The notes under the pieces are model-generated. The model was given only the letters and a program-made list of their open reading frames with translations, searched no databases and was not told where the DNA came from. Below, piece by piece: positions 1-8,595 of a stretch of DNA of 45,514 nucleotides (position 1 is the stretch's first letter; each line of letters begins with the position of its first letter). The stretch spans positions 3,659 to 49,172 of the forward strand of contig JAIDPF010000051.1 of assembly GCA_029062895.1 (NCBI GenBank). The letters run 5' to 3'. This DNA comes from Lachnospiraceae bacterium. GTDB lineage: Bacteria; Bacillota; Clostridia; Lachnospirales; Lachnospiraceae. The translations under genes were made by a program, and so were the position numbers.

Positions 1-1404
1 CGTTACACTATCCGGTATCGTAATTTCCGTCAGACCACTGCAACCATGAAATGCATAATCACCAATGCTCGTTACACTATCCGGTATCGCAATTTCTGTT
101 AAGTTATAGCAGCCACTAAATGCATTGTTACCAATGCTGATGATGGTATCCGGTAGTGTAATTTCCGTTAAATTCCAGCAATTCTCAAACGCGCTATTTC
201 CGATTCTCGTAACCGAGTCCGGTATTGTGATCTCTGTTAACCATGCACAATCAGAAAATGCACCGGTGTCAATGCTTGTTAAAGAATCAGGTATCACGAT
301 CTCCGCCAGACCATTACAGCCGCTAAACGCACCCTTGCCAATATTTATTAAGGAAGACGGCAACATGAGTTCTGTTAATCCACTGCAATTCTTAAATGCG
401 TCATCACCAATGTTTGTTACACCATCCAACAGTTCGATCTGCTGTAGGCTGCTGCAGTCGGAAAATGCACTTTTAGCAATGCCTGTTACACCGTCCGGCA
501 ATCTGATCCCTCTCAATCCGCTGCAGCTGGAAAATGCACCTTCACCGATCCTCGTTACACCATCTGGCAACTCAATCTCCCTTAAACTGCTACAGCCATA
601 AAATGCCTTATCACCAATACTTGTTATGCCGTCCGGCAAATCAATCTCTGTTAAATTCCTGCAATTATAAAATACCTCCGGTTCAATGCTTGTCAGGCTG
701 ATCGGCAGTCCGATCTGCACCAGACTGCTACAGCTGAAAAACGCGCCTTTGCCAATACTTGTTACACTGTCCGGCAGCATGATCTCTCTCAAATCACTGC
801 AAACACAAAATGCCCTGTCCCCAATATTTCTTACACCATCCGGTATTACTATATTCCTCAAACTGTAGCAGGCCAAAAATGCACTCTCACCAATGCTTGT
901 TACTCCATCCGGCAGATTAATCTGCATCAGACTGCTGCAACCGGAAAATGCGTTCTCGCCAATGCTTGTCAGAGACGACGGCAGGACAATTTCTGTCATA
1001 TTATCACAATCCTTAAACGCCGCGCCGCCAATGCTCGTTACGCCTTCATCAAGAATCACTAATCCTATCCGACTCTTCAAACTATACCATGGCGCACTGC
1101 CTGCAGAAGATATGTATTCATCCATTTCCCCAGTACCGGTAATAACAAGGACTTCATCTTTATAATACCATTCCAGAGTTTCACCGCATACGCCGCTTTC
1201 TTCCGGTGAATCCATTGTCACCATGATCAGACCGTTTGCCGGACTGACCGCCTGCTGTCTGACAGTCGCCGCTTGATTGCCCGACTGCGTCGCCCTCTGC
1301 TGATTCACGTAAGTGTCTAGCAAATAATTCACGCCGAAGAAAGCCCCTGCTATGGCGATCACTGCTATAATTGTAATCATTGTAATAACTTTATTATTTT
1401 TCAT
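1..1404 (-). CDS. BspA-type leucine-rich-repeat surface protein, 3' end outside window
   Basis: The minus frame stays open for 468 codons from ATG 1404 to base 1, so the protein continues past the left edge. A GGGGGAA ribosome-binding site precedes the start. Residues about 7-27 are a hydrophobic anchor. After a spacer, from about residue 113 there are roughly 15 tandem units of about 23 residues with the pattern LPDxVTSIGxxAFxxCSSL, which is the LRR_5/BspA (Treponema pallidum) type. Such proteins are usually exposed at the surface and used in adhesion or host interaction. The plus-strand frames here are antisense shadows of the repeats. The family call is firm. The ligand and any C-terminal anchor cannot be seen. 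Confidence 0.93.
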   Translation of the reverse strand, partial: MKNNKVITMITIIAVIAIAGAFFGVNYLLDTYVNQQRATQSGNQAATVRQQAVSPANGLIMVTMDSPEESGVCGETLEWYYKDEVLVITGTGEMDEYISSAGSAPWYSLKSRIGLVILDEGVTSIGGAAFKDCDNMTEIVLPSSLTSIGENAFSGCSSLMQINLPDGVTSIGESAFLACYSLRNIVIPDGVRNIGDRAFCVCSDLREIMLPDSVTSIGKGAFFSCSSLVQIGLPISLTSIEPEVFYNCRNLTEIDLPDGITSIGDKAFYGCSSLREIELPDGVTRIGEGAFSSCSGLRGIRLPDGVTGIAKSAFSDCSSLQQIELLDGVTNIGDDAFKNCSGLTELMLPSSLINIGKGAFSGCNGLAEIVIPDSLTSIDTGAFSDCAWLTEITIPDSVTRIGNSAFENCWNLTEITLPDTIISIGNNAFSGCYNLTEIAIPDSVTSIGDYAFHGCSGLTEITIPDSVT

Positions 1405-1571
1405 TCATGATTCCCCCAGCGTCCACCTTATATGATACGCACATATCCAAACTCCGTTGTCTACCTAAAAAAGTGTGCCTTGGGCTGCACTCTTTATCTG
1501 TTAAATCCATATGATTCTATTCTTGTTCCAATTTCCAATAAGTTCCCTATATTTTTCTCATATTATAATAA

Positions 1572-2048
1572 CTACTCAACCCGCATTTCTATTGCATTAT
1601 TTTCAATATCATAAAATGTTTCCTGATAGGTCCTGATATTATTTAATCTCACAGAAACATCAGCATTCCAAACACCATTATCTTCATATATATCAATCTC
1701 AATATCGGGAACGTACATTTTATACCAATTTGTTTTAAATACCCGAATCCTTGGTTCTATATTGATTTCTTCTGTACTGATCAAAAAAGCATATTCATAC
1801 ATCCCATATCTCGTCCCACTGTTTCTAAAAGAGACACCGGAATCCATAAAGGCTTTTCCATACGTTACTTTTTCATTTTTCCCCTCTTCATATGTACATT
1901 CTAACCGCTCCACCAGATATTCTTCTCCGTTGATCATTACTGATATCGTTCCCCTCAGCCTAAATCTCAAAAGATCAATCAACATTATAATCCCAAGCAG
2001 TACAAAAATGCTTATGATTCCAATTATGATCATTGTTTTCTTCTTCAT
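1572..2048 (-). CDS. small membrane-anchored protein of unknown function
   Basis: A 158-residue protein with a Lys-rich start and a hydrophobic segment at about residues 5-27 (signal anchor, no lipobox Cys). About 130 mostly polar residues follow, rich in Glu, Tyr and Asn, and would lie outside the membrane. An AGAGG site precedes ATG 2048. I do not recognise the extracytoplasmic domain. It has alternating hydrophobic/charged stretches suggesting beta strands and no Cys residue outside ECTYEE. It is probably transcribed alone, between the BspA-like gene and the hairpin element beside tlpA. Confidence 0.7.
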   Translation of the reverse strand: MKKKTMIIIGIISIFVLLGIIMLIDLLRFRLRGTISVMINGEEYLVERLECTYEEGKNEKVTYGKAFMDSGVSFRNSGTRYGMYEYAFLISTEEINIEPRIRVFKTNWYKMYVPDIEIDIYEDNGVWNADVSVRLNNIRTYQETFYDIENNAIEMRVE

Positions 2049-2167
2049 ATGGGGTTTCCTCTAACTTCAATCAACTTTTGTATTACTTCATTCTTAATTT
2101 CATTATATTGTCGACATATTATAATTGCAACATGAAAAATGGCTTTTATGCTTACTTCGCCATATCC

Positions 2168-2296
2168 GCAGTGCACCATTCGGAAACCCTTCGGGTTTCC
2201 TCATTCACGGGCTTCGCCCTATGTTCGCTCCTGCAATTATATGTCGCTCGTAAGCAAGCTTTCGGCGACATATAATTGCACTCACTCACGCACTGC
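2168..2296. repeat. multi-hairpin palindromic element with short terminal inverted repeats
   Basis: The ends are GCAGTGC (2168-2174) and GCACTGC (2290-2296), a 7-bp inverted repeat. Inside are three hairpins: GGAAACCC/GGGTTTCC with a 3-nt loop (2182-2200), GGGC/GCCC around 2209-2219, and a perfect 16-bp inverted repeat TGCAATTATATGTCGC / GCGACATATAATTGCA (2232-2247 and 2265-2280). The right end abuts the tlpA stop codon (2297-2299). It has no coding capacity. It resembles a MITE/REP-type element and may also end tlpA transcription. No second copy was seen in the window. Confidence 0.7.
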
Positions 2297-2986
2297 TCAT
2301 TGCTTTCGCGTATATTTCAATCCATAATATTCCTGTAGATATCCCGTAAACGTACTTTCCGACATAGCGCCTAATTGGGAAGTGATCAGCTTTCCATTGG
2401 CATCGATAAACAGCGTCATGGGTATTGCTGTCACCCCATACGCCTGATACGCTTCATAGGATGTATCAAAGTAAACCGGGAAAGAATACCCATTCTCCTC
2501 AATGAACTGTTTCGTGCCATCTACCGTTTCCGAATAGCCATCCGTCATATTGACCATTAAAAATGTGATCTCATCCTGATACTCCGCATAAGCATCTTCA
2601 AATGCCGGCAGCTCCGATTTGCAAGGTCCGCACCAGGTTGCCCAGAAATTGACTACAATCGGCTTCCCATAATAATCCGAAAGGCTGACCTGACCGCCTT
2701 CCCAATCCTGCACTGTAAAATCTACTGCCGGTACTGTTCCCTCCACCGGTACTTGTATCGATTCCTCCGGATCGTCTTTTTCCGTATCCTGATCGTCTGT
2801 ATCCTGATCGACCGTATCTTGATCATCCGTTTCCTGATCGTCCGCTTCCGTTTCTTTTCTGTCAGTTGTTTCTTCTTTATGATCCGCTATTTCCGCACTA
2901 TAATCCGAAGTAAGTATTTGATATCCCACAACAGCTGCCGCCATCACCACAATAAATACCACCAAAAGCATGATCGTTTTTTTCAT
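2297..2986 (-). CDS. TlpA/ResA-like membrane-anchored thioredoxin
   Basis: 229 residues: signal anchor at about 5-26, then a highly acidic D/E/T/Q linker (about 30-78) with DDQDT-like repeats, then a TlpA-type thioredoxin fold (about 83-225). The redox motif WCGPC has its cysteines at 119 and 122, and the cis-Pro is in GVTAIPM (P189). Such proteins act outside the membrane to reduce disulfides, and receive electrons through CcdA. ccdA lies 44 nt upstream in the same direction, which supports that coupling. The gene ends directly against the hairpin element at 2168-2296. The client protein is unknown. Confidence 0.92.
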   Translation of the reverse strand: MKKTIMLLVVFIVVMAAAVVGYQILTSDYSAEIADHKEETTDRKETEADDQETDDQDTVDQDTDDQDTEKDDPEESIQVPVEGTVPAVDFTVQDWEGGQVSLSDYYGKPIVVNFWATWCGPCKSELPAFEDAYAEYQDEITFLMVNMTDGYSETVDGTKQFIEENGYSFPVYFDTSYEAYQAYGVTAIPMTLFIDANGKLITSQLGAMSESTFTGYLQEYYGLKYTRKQ

Positions 2987-3030
2987 AATAATGCATGTCT
3001 CCTTATCTTAAATGATATCAATCTTATTCT

Positions 3031-3684
3031 TCAGCCTAATATATGCATCATGGAATTCAACACTCCGAATGCCGTCAGGATTCCCACCAAAATCAAAAAA
3101 CATCCGCAGATCCGATTGATCCACCGGTAATTCTTTTTGATCCTTTGAAAGATCACATTTAACTGCTCCGTCAGAACTGCGGCAAGCAGAAATGGGATTC
3201 CCAGTCCCAAAGAATATATCAAAAGCAGCAGACCACCCCTAAGCGCATCTGCCGAAGAAGATGCCATCATGATCGCAGATCCTAAAAACGCTCCCACGCA
3301 TGGCGTCAAATTGACAGAGTAGATCATGCCAAATAACAGAGCTGACAAAATACCGGTAATCTCATGCTCGCCCCGGATTCCCTTGAAAAACGGCAATGGA
3401 ATCAACTCCAGATAACTAAGTCCAAAAAAAATAATGACAACACCGGAAATAACATTAACAATCGTCCGGTATTTGATCAGAAAAAATCCGAGGCTTCCCG
3501 CGAATATCCCAAGACTTGTAAACACGATGGTAAAACCCAAAACAAAAGCACATGCCCTGATAATCACATGACTTTTCTTATCCGCGCCGCCTGCAAAATA
3601 GGAAATATAGACCGGCAGCATTGGCAGCATGCAGGGCGATATAAAAGAAATCATTCCTTCCAAAAAAGTAATAACAAACTGCAT
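3031..3684 (-). CDS. ccdA: CcdA-type transmembrane thiol-disulfide electron carrier
   Basis: 217 residues with six hydrophobic segments. The two redox cysteines sit in SPCMLP (C18) and LTPC (C129), the CcdA/DsbD-beta arrangement. CcdA passes reducing power from cytoplasmic thioredoxin to extracytoplasmic thioredoxin-like proteins such as the TlpA protein encoded next. I chose ATG 3684 because GGGAG lies 8 nt upstream; an in-frame ATG at 3699 has no comparable site. It lies 33 nt downstream of the Na/Pi transporter gene and may be co-transcribed with it. Confidence 0.92.
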   Translation of the reverse strand: MQFVITFLEGMISFISPCMLPMLPVYISYFAGGADKKSHVIIRACAFVLGFTIVFTSLGIFAGSLGFFLIKYRTIVNVISGVVIIFFGLSYLELIPLPFFKGIRGEHEITGILSALLFGMIYSVNLTPCVGAFLGSAIMMASSSADALRGGLLLLIYSLGLGIPFLLAAVLTEQLNVIFQRIKKNYRWINRICGCFLILVGILTAFGVLNSMMHILG

Positions 3685-3717
3685 ATCAGCGACTCCCATA
3701 CGAAACTTTTAAGCAGA

Positions 3718-5514
3718 TTATACCATATCTCCTTCCATGAAGGAATCTTCTGAAAGTGAATACTTTCTTCGATACAACATCACCTGTTTTCTGTAAAACT
3801 CACTGTTTTCCTTTGTAAGTCTTGCATACTGGTGCAGTGCGAACTTATTCGTTTCGACCGCGATCTCTTCTTCCGCAATATTGGAACAGTGTCTCGCAAT
3901 CCGGTCTAAAGAATTTACAATATCTGTCAGCGCCATTCCCAATTCAACAGAGCATTTTCCCTTTTCCAGCCGTTTGTTATGATTATTTCTGATCTTTCCC
4001 TTCAAAGATGAGATCACCTCAGCCAACGGATCCACCCTTCCCGCCATCTCCTTATCTTCATGAACGAAGCAGCTCACCGCATTTTCCACGATTTCATAGG
4101 TCGCGCGAAAAATCAACGCCTGTTCGAAGGATGCTTTTTTAGAAAATTTCCTTTTCTTTTCATTCATCTTTTGCAGCATATAAGCGATACTTTTCAGATA
4201 ATCCGAGATTCGTTCAAATTCGGTCATGCATTTACCAAACTTATTCACCAGCTTACTATCTTTCTCTGAAAGTTGTTTGGACGCAAGCTTTGTCAGATAG
4301 CTGCCCAGCTCATCCTCCTTACCATCTACAATATCCTCAATCCTGATGATGCGCGCGATATCGTCCTTATTATATTTGTCAGCGGATTGGACGGAAAGCG
4401 CCATTGCCTCTTCTACCAGTTTTGCCATTTCACAAAGCGCGCTTTTACATTGCGCCACCGCAAACGCGGGCTGTTCCAGAAACCGTTCATCCGGAGGGTT
4501 ATATGCCGGACGCGTTTCATCACTTTCCATTTCCTCTTTGGTAACGGGCAGCGCGATATAGGTCAGCTTCTCGATCCATTTTGCCAAAGGCAGCAAAAGC
4601 AGAGTTGCGCTAATATTAAACAAACTATGGATCAGGGCGATCGAACCACCGCCCGCCACATTTTTCAGGAAACTAAAATGCAGGAAAAAATTCATTGTAT
4701 AAAATATGATCATGAAACCGATCGTTCCGATCAGATTAAAGTAGAGATGTACCAGAGAAGCGCGCCTTGCGTTTCTACCCGCGCCCACGCCGGAAAGAAG
4801 CGCTGTAATACAAGTGCCGACATTCTGTCCCAGAATGATCGGAATCGCAGCGCCGATGCTGACTGCACCAGTTGCGCAGATCGCCTGCAGAATTCCCACC
4901 GACGCTGTGGAACTCTGAAGCACTGCAGTTAATACCGCTCCCACGATCATTCCCAAAACTGGATTCTCGAACACCGTAAAAAGCTTCATAAATTCCGGCA
5001 CATCGGCCAGCGGTTTGACGGCATCGCTCATCGTCTCCATGCCAAACATCAGAACCGCAAATCCAAGCAGAATCGTTCCGATATCGTTTCTTTTATCATT
5101 TTTCAGAAAAATCAGAAAAATCGCGCCGACTGCAGCAAGAACAGGCGTAAAAGAAGACGGGTTTAACATCCTAAGAAAAAAATTACCGCCTTCAATGCCT
5201 GTCAGACTAAGCACCCATGAAGTGATCGTCGTACCGACGTTAGCTCCCATAATAACGCCGACCGCCTGTGACAGCTTCATGATCCCCGAATTGACAAATC
5301 CTACCACCATAACCGTCGTCGCGGAAGACGACTGAATGACTGCTGTTACAACTGCGCCTAAGGCTACAGCTTTGATGGGATGATTGGTCATGTGCTCAAG
5401 AATCTGCTCCAACCTTCCCCCGGCAAGCTTAGAAAGCGCATCCCCCATGGTCTTCATCCCGTACAGGAATAATGCCAGACCACCTATCAACGTGAGTAAA
5501 GCAAAAAAATCCAT
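3718..5514 (-). CDS. Na+/phosphate cotransporter (NptA/YjbB family) with PhoU-like C-terminal domain
   Basis: 598 residues. The N-terminal 340 form the Na/Pi-cotransporter II membrane domain with its internal duplication, marked by QSSSAT (61-66) and QSSTAS (200-205). The C-terminal part (about 355-580) is soluble, helical and PhoU-like. Family members move inorganic phosphate across the membrane with sodium, and the PhoU-like region is thought to regulate this. The DUF3892 gene lies 24 nt upstream and ccdA 33 nt downstream, all on the same strand. The length is normal for the family. Confidence 0.92.
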   Translation of the reverse strand: MDFFALLTLIGGLALFLYGMKTMGDALSKLAGGRLEQILEHMTNHPIKAVALGAVVTAVIQSSSATTVMVVGFVNSGIMKLSQAVGVIMGANVGTTITSWVLSLTGIEGGNFFLRMLNPSSFTPVLAAVGAIFLIFLKNDKRNDIGTILLGFAVLMFGMETMSDAVKPLADVPEFMKLFTVFENPVLGMIVGAVLTAVLQSSTASVGILQAICATGAVSIGAAIPIILGQNVGTCITALLSGVGAGRNARRASLVHLYFNLIGTIGFMIIFYTMNFFLHFSFLKNVAGGGSIALIHSLFNISATLLLLPLAKWIEKLTYIALPVTKEEMESDETRPAYNPPDERFLEQPAFAVAQCKSALCEMAKLVEEAMALSVQSADKYNKDDIARIIRIEDIVDGKEDELGSYLTKLASKQLSEKDSKLVNKFGKCMTEFERISDYLKSIAYMLQKMNEKKRKFSKKASFEQALIFRATYEIVENAVSCFVHEDKEMAGRVDPLAEVISSLKGKIRNNHNKRLEKGKCSVELGMALTDIVNSLDRIARHCSNIAEEEIAVETNKFALHQYARLTKENSEFYRKQVMLYRRKYSLSEDSFMEGDMV

Positions 5515-5538
5515 GTATGCCCGTAACTCCCCTCGCTT

Positions 5539-5832
5539 TTAACCGCTCACAGACGGCAGATTGCCAAGATTGTTACTTTCCGTACCATCCGGCAGGGATT
5601 TCAGATATTCCGTATCTCCACGATGCGCAATACCCACGCCATTGATCTCACCGGCTTTTGCCATAGCAACGCCTTCTTCCTTAGAAACTGTCTGTCCGTC
5701 AGAAAGCTGATAACCAACGATCTTACCACTGCTCTTTACCAGACCTACAATATCTTTCGCATTGGCGGAAGTATTGGGAATCTCATCCAGCGCATTACGG
5801 GCCAGCGCAGAGCCAAATTCACTATCCTTCAT
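5539..5832 (-). CDS. DUF3892 family protein
   Basis: About 97 residues from ATG 5832. The central VGLVKSSGKIVGYQLSDGQ and NGVGIAHRG segments match the small DUF3892 domain, which has no known function. The frame extends further upstream, but the early part looks non-coding. ATG 5844 is the main alternative start. The 25 nt ending 2 nt before ATG 5832 (5835-5859, with GGAAAGG) are identical to the sequence upstream of the cupin gene start at 43957, which supports a start in this place. The gene precedes the Na/Pi transporter by 24 nt. Confidence 0.75.
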   Translation of the reverse strand: MKDSEFGSALARNALDEIPNTSANAKDIVGLVKSSGKIVGYQLSDGQTVSKEEGVAMAKAGEINGVGIAHRGDTEYLKSLPDGTESNNLGNLPSVSG

Positions 5833-5834
5833 AA

Positions 5835-5859
5835 TAATAACCATACCTTTCCGTAACCT
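5835..5859 (-). repeat. 25-nt leader repeat, copy 1
   Basis: An exact 25-nt match to 43961-43985. On the minus strand it contains ACGGAAAGGTATGG and ends 2 nt before ATG 5832 of the DUF3892 gene. The other copy ends 3 nt before the cupin gene start. It includes the likely ribosome-binding site. Confidence 0.75.
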
Positions 5860-6006
5860 GCCGATTTTCGACGACGAAAAGCGTAAGCTTTTTGTTGTAT
5901 GCTGACGCAGGCACAATATTTGTAAACCATTTTTTAATGATTAAAAATAGTATTTACAACGATGGAAATAGATATGTTGGTAATTTTTGAAAACAAAGGA
6001 CAGTTT

Positions 6007-6942
6007 TTAAGTTCGATAACCCAATGATCCGTGAACCGGATCAGATGCTCCATATTCTTTTAATATCTCAATATATTCTTCTCCCAAAATACTGGGCGGC
6101 ATATTTTTGCGTTTCAGATAGCCAATCGTCATGGTATCTTCCGTATCTAATGGAACCGACACGTAATAACCGCCATTTAAATCCTCACAGATAATACCGG
6201 AGCAGAGTGTATAACCGTTCATTCCTGTCATAAGATTGAGCATAGTCGCTCTGTCATCCACCTTGATGATCTGCTTATATTCCAAGGTACTCAGCACTTC
6301 CTCCGCGAAATAAAAAGAATTCTTATCCCCCTGCTCAAAGGAAAGACAGGGATAATCCGCAAGCTCCTCAAATTGAATCAGCTTTTTGGACGCCAACGGA
6401 TGCTCTTTGCTTAGATAAACAGATATCCCGCAGGTAAACAACGGAATAAATTCCAGTTCATTCTCCAGAAAAATTTTATTCAGCACCTTTTCATTAAAAT
6501 CATTCAGATATAAAATCCCCAGTTCACTCCGATAGTTTTTGACATTATCGATCACTTCATGGGTCTTTGTCTCATGAACGGCCAGTTCAAATTCATCCGG
6601 CGTATAGCGGTTCGCCAGCTTGATAAATGCCTCCACCGCAAAGGAATAATGCTGCATGGATACGCTGAACCGCTTTTTAGCCTGCTTTTCGTCTGCATAT
6701 CGTTCCTCCACCAGTTTATTTAGTTCCACCATCTGTCTGGCATAACTTAAAAATTCTTCTCCCTGTGCGGTGAGAAGCACACCCCTGTTGGTGCGGATAA
6801 ACAAATTGGTATGAATTTCCTCTTCCAGCTCCCTGATGGCTCCCGATAATGCCGGCTGCGACACAAATAATTCTGCCGCAGCCTTATTCATGGACTTGGT
6901 CTCTGCAATTTTTACTACATACGTCAACTGTGCAAGCGTCAT
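6007..6942 (-). CDS. LysR-family transcriptional regulator, probably of sulfur metabolism
   Basis: 311 residues: winged helix-turn-helix at about 1-60 (MNKAAAELFVSQPALSGAIR is the recognition region) and a LysR effector-binding domain at about 90-300. It follows the O-acetylhomoserine sulfhydrylase gene and cysK on the same strand. LysR proteins such as CysL/YtlI/CysB commonly control sulfur assimilation, and O-acetylserine-type ligands are frequent. The role here is inferred from position. A hairpin at 6980-7002 separates it from the gene upstream, so it may depend on read-through or a weak promoter. Confidence 0.88.
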   Translation of the reverse strand: MTLAQLTYVVKIAETKSMNKAAAELFVSQPALSGAIRELEEEIHTNLFIRTNRGVLLTAQGEEFLSYARQMVELNKLVEERYADEKQAKKRFSVSMQHYSFAVEAFIKLANRYTPDEFELAVHETKTHEVIDNVKNYRSELGILYLNDFNEKVLNKIFLENELEFIPLFTCGISVYLSKEHPLASKKLIQFEELADYPCLSFEQGDKNSFYFAEEVLSTLEYKQIIKVDDRATMLNLMTGMNGYTLCSGIICEDLNGGYYVSVPLDTEDTMTIGYLKRKNMPPSILGEEYIEILKEYGASDPVHGSLGYRT

Positions 6943-6979
6943 ATATTCCCTGTTCTCCGCTTCTATAAATATCTTAAGA

Positions 6980-7002
6980 AAGCACTGATTACATCAGTGC
7001 TT
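6980..7002 (-). terminator. hairpin terminator after the O-acetylhomoserine sulfhydrylase gene
   Basis: AAGCACTGAT and ATCAGTGCTT pair perfectly over 10 bp with a 3-nt loop. On the minus strand the stem runs into TTTCTTAAG, a short T tract. The sequence also resembles the dispersed palindrome at 17789-17823. Confidence 0.6.
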
Positions 7003-7010
7003 CCTTTTAA

Positions 7011-8294
7011 TTATTTTACAGCTTCAAAACCTCTTTCGAGATCGGCAATAATATCATCAACATGTTCCGTACCGATGGAAAGCCGGACGGTGTTCTGCTT
7101 GATCCCCTGATCTGCGAGTTCCTCCTCCGACAACTGGCTGTGGGTCGTCGTCGCAGGATGAATGACAAGACTCTTGGAATCCGCAACATTAGCAAGCAGG
7201 GAGAAGATCTCCAGATGATCAATAAACTGGAATGCCTCTTTCTGTCCGCCCTTGATCTCAAAGGTAAAGATCGAACCTCCGCCATTCGGGAAATACTTCT
7301 GATATAACTCATGATCCGGATGCTCCGGCAGAGACGGATGGTTTACATGCTCAACCAACGGATGGTTGGAAAGATATTCTACCACCTTCTTAGTATTCTC
7401 TGCATGCCTGTCAAGCCTTAAAGAAAGCGTCTCCACGCCCTGTAACAGCAGAAATGCATTAAACGGCGAGATCGTTGCGCCCATATCCCGAAGCAGGATA
7501 GCGCGGATGTATGTAACAAAGGCCGCAGGTCCGACAGCATCCACAAATGATACGCCATGATAGCTGGGATTCGCTTCCGCAATGTTCTTATATTTGCCGC
7601 TTACCTTCCAGTCAAATTTTCCGGAATCTACAATAATACCTCCAAGTGTAGTTCCATGCCCACCGATGAATTTGGTTGCGGAATGTACCACGATATCCGC
7701 TCCATGTTCGATCGGACGGATCAGATACGGCGTACCGAACGTATTGTCGATCACAAGGGGAAGTCCGTGCTGATGTGCAATCTTCGCAATCGCATCAATA
7801 TCCGGGATATCCGAGTTCGGGTTACCAAGAGTTTCAATAAAAATTGCCTTGGTATTCGGTCTGACCGCTTCCTCAACCGCCTTTAAGTCATGGGCATCTA
7901 CAAATGTTGTTTCCACTCCATACTGTTTTAATGTATGGGCAAGCAGATTATAAGTGCCGCCATAGATCGTCTTCTGTGCCACGATATGGTCACCGGCCTG
8001 CGCCAGCGCCTGAATCGTATATGTGATAGCAGCTGCTCCGCTTGCCAGCGCCAGCGCTGCAACGCCGCCTTCCAGCGCTGCAATCCTCTTTTCCAGCACA
8101 TCCTGCGTGGAATTGGTCAATCTTCCATAGATATTGCCCGCATCCGCAAGTCCAAATCTTGCCGCCGCATGGGCAGAATCATGAAATACATACGACGTGG
8201 TCTGATAGATCGGCACCGCCCTTGAGTCCGTCGCCGGATCCGGTTGTTCCTGTCCTACATGAAGCTGTAATGTCTCAAACTTATATTTACTCAT
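7011..8294 (-). CDS. O-acetylhomoserine sulfhydrylase / Cys-Met PLP enzyme (MetY type)
   Basis: 427 residues of the Cys/Met metabolism PLP-dependent family. The PLP lysine is in [11 protein letters not shown] (K208), the tyrosine/arginine motif is NIYGRLTN, and the length and the insertion before [15 protein letters not shown] fit the MetY (O-acetylhomoserine + sulfide to homocysteine) branch rather than the shorter MetB/MetC. ATG 8294 is chosen because GGGAGG lies 9 nt upstream; ATG 8303 is too close to it. It lies downstream of cysK with its own promoter region, and the LysR gene follows. Confidence 0.93.
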   Translation of the reverse strand: MSKYKFETLQLHVGQEQPDPATDSRAVPIYQTTSYVFHDSAHAAARFGLADAGNIYGRLTNSTQDVLEKRIAALEGGVAALALASGAAAITYTIQALAQAGDHIVAQKTIYGGTYNLLAHTLKQYGVETTFVDAHDLKAVEEAVRPNTKAIFIETLGNPNSDIPDIDAIAKIAHQHGLPLVIDNTFGTPYLIRPIEHGADIVVHSATKFIGGHGTTLGGIIVDSGKFDWKVSGKYKNIAEANPSYHGVSFVDAVGPAAFVTYIRAILLRDMGATISPFNAFLLLQGVETLSLRLDRHAENTKKVVEYLSNHPLVEHVNHPSLPEHPDHELYQKYFPNGGGSIFTFEIKGGQKEAFQFIDHLEIFSLLANVADSKSLVIHPATTTHSQLSEEELADQGIKQNTVRLSIGTEHVDDIIADLERGFEAVK

Positions 8295-8350
8295 AGTTCT
8301 CATCCTCCCATCTGGATATAAATTATTATGCAGTTCTTAACTGTAAGTTC

Positions 8351-8379
8351 AGTATAATACATTTTTTGTTATTTGTATA
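8351..8379 (-). promoter_or_regulatory. candidate promoter of the O-acetylhomoserine sulfhydrylase gene
   Basis: On the minus strand TATACA (8374-8379), a 17-nt spacer and TATACT (8351-8356). The weak -35 fits a promoter that needs an activator such as the neighbouring LysR protein. Confidence 0.45.
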
Positions 8380-8380
8380 A

Positions 8381-8395
8381 TATAGAAAAACTATA
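8381..8395. promoter_or_regulatory. candidate operator (dyad) upstream of the sulfhydrylase promoter
   Basis: A perfect inverted repeat TATAG-AAAAA-CTATA directly upstream of the putative -35. LysR-type operators are short interrupted dyads in this position. GTATAATA is also repeated directly at 8352 and 8375. Confidence 0.4.
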
Positions 8396-8457
8396 CTTAG
8401 TTATAATATAAACTTATAACAAGCTTTAGGTGTTTTTGCAACCTTTTTTTAATATTT

Positions 8458-8480
8458 CATTAGGGAGACGCTGATCAAAA
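8458..8480. repeat. dispersed short palindrome, degenerate copy
   Basis: CATTAGGGAGACGCTGAT here matches the minus strand of 17823-17806 (CATTAGGGAAACGGTGAT) at 16 of 18 bases. It lies in the gap between the sulfhydrylase gene and cysK. Confidence 0.4.
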
Positions 8481-8531
8481 CGTTTCACTCACCGCATTTG
8501 CGCTGCAAAGCAGCATATTCTTTTACGAACA

Positions 8532-8573
8532 TAAAAATACGCTTCCAATGTCAGCTCCCTGACATTGAAAGCG
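8532..8573 (-). terminator. intrinsic terminator of cysK
   Basis: A 15-bp stem with one mismatch (arms at 8540-8554 and 8559-8573, including AATGTCAG/CTGACATT) with a 4-nt loop. On the minus strand it is followed by TATTTTTATG. Confidence 0.8.
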
Positions 8574-8595
8574 CAATTCCAACAGCTTCGTTATC

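Noticed and set aside
125-1165. Three plus-strand open frames with repeated PSGN/LLQ-like units
   Set aside because: They are antisense shadows of the leucine-rich repeats on the minus strand and have no ribosome-binding sites.
4273-4932. Plus-strand 219-codon frame inside the Na/Pi cotransporter gene
   Set aside because: Its composition (Arg, Cys, His, Gln-rich) and lack of a start site mark it as a shadow of the transporter gene.
8304-8595. Possible SAM (S-box) or T-box leader before the O-acetylhomoserine sulfhydrylase gene
   Set aside because: The gap is accounted for by a promoter, a dyad, a degenerate palindrome and the cysK terminator. No S-box or T-box core sequence is present.
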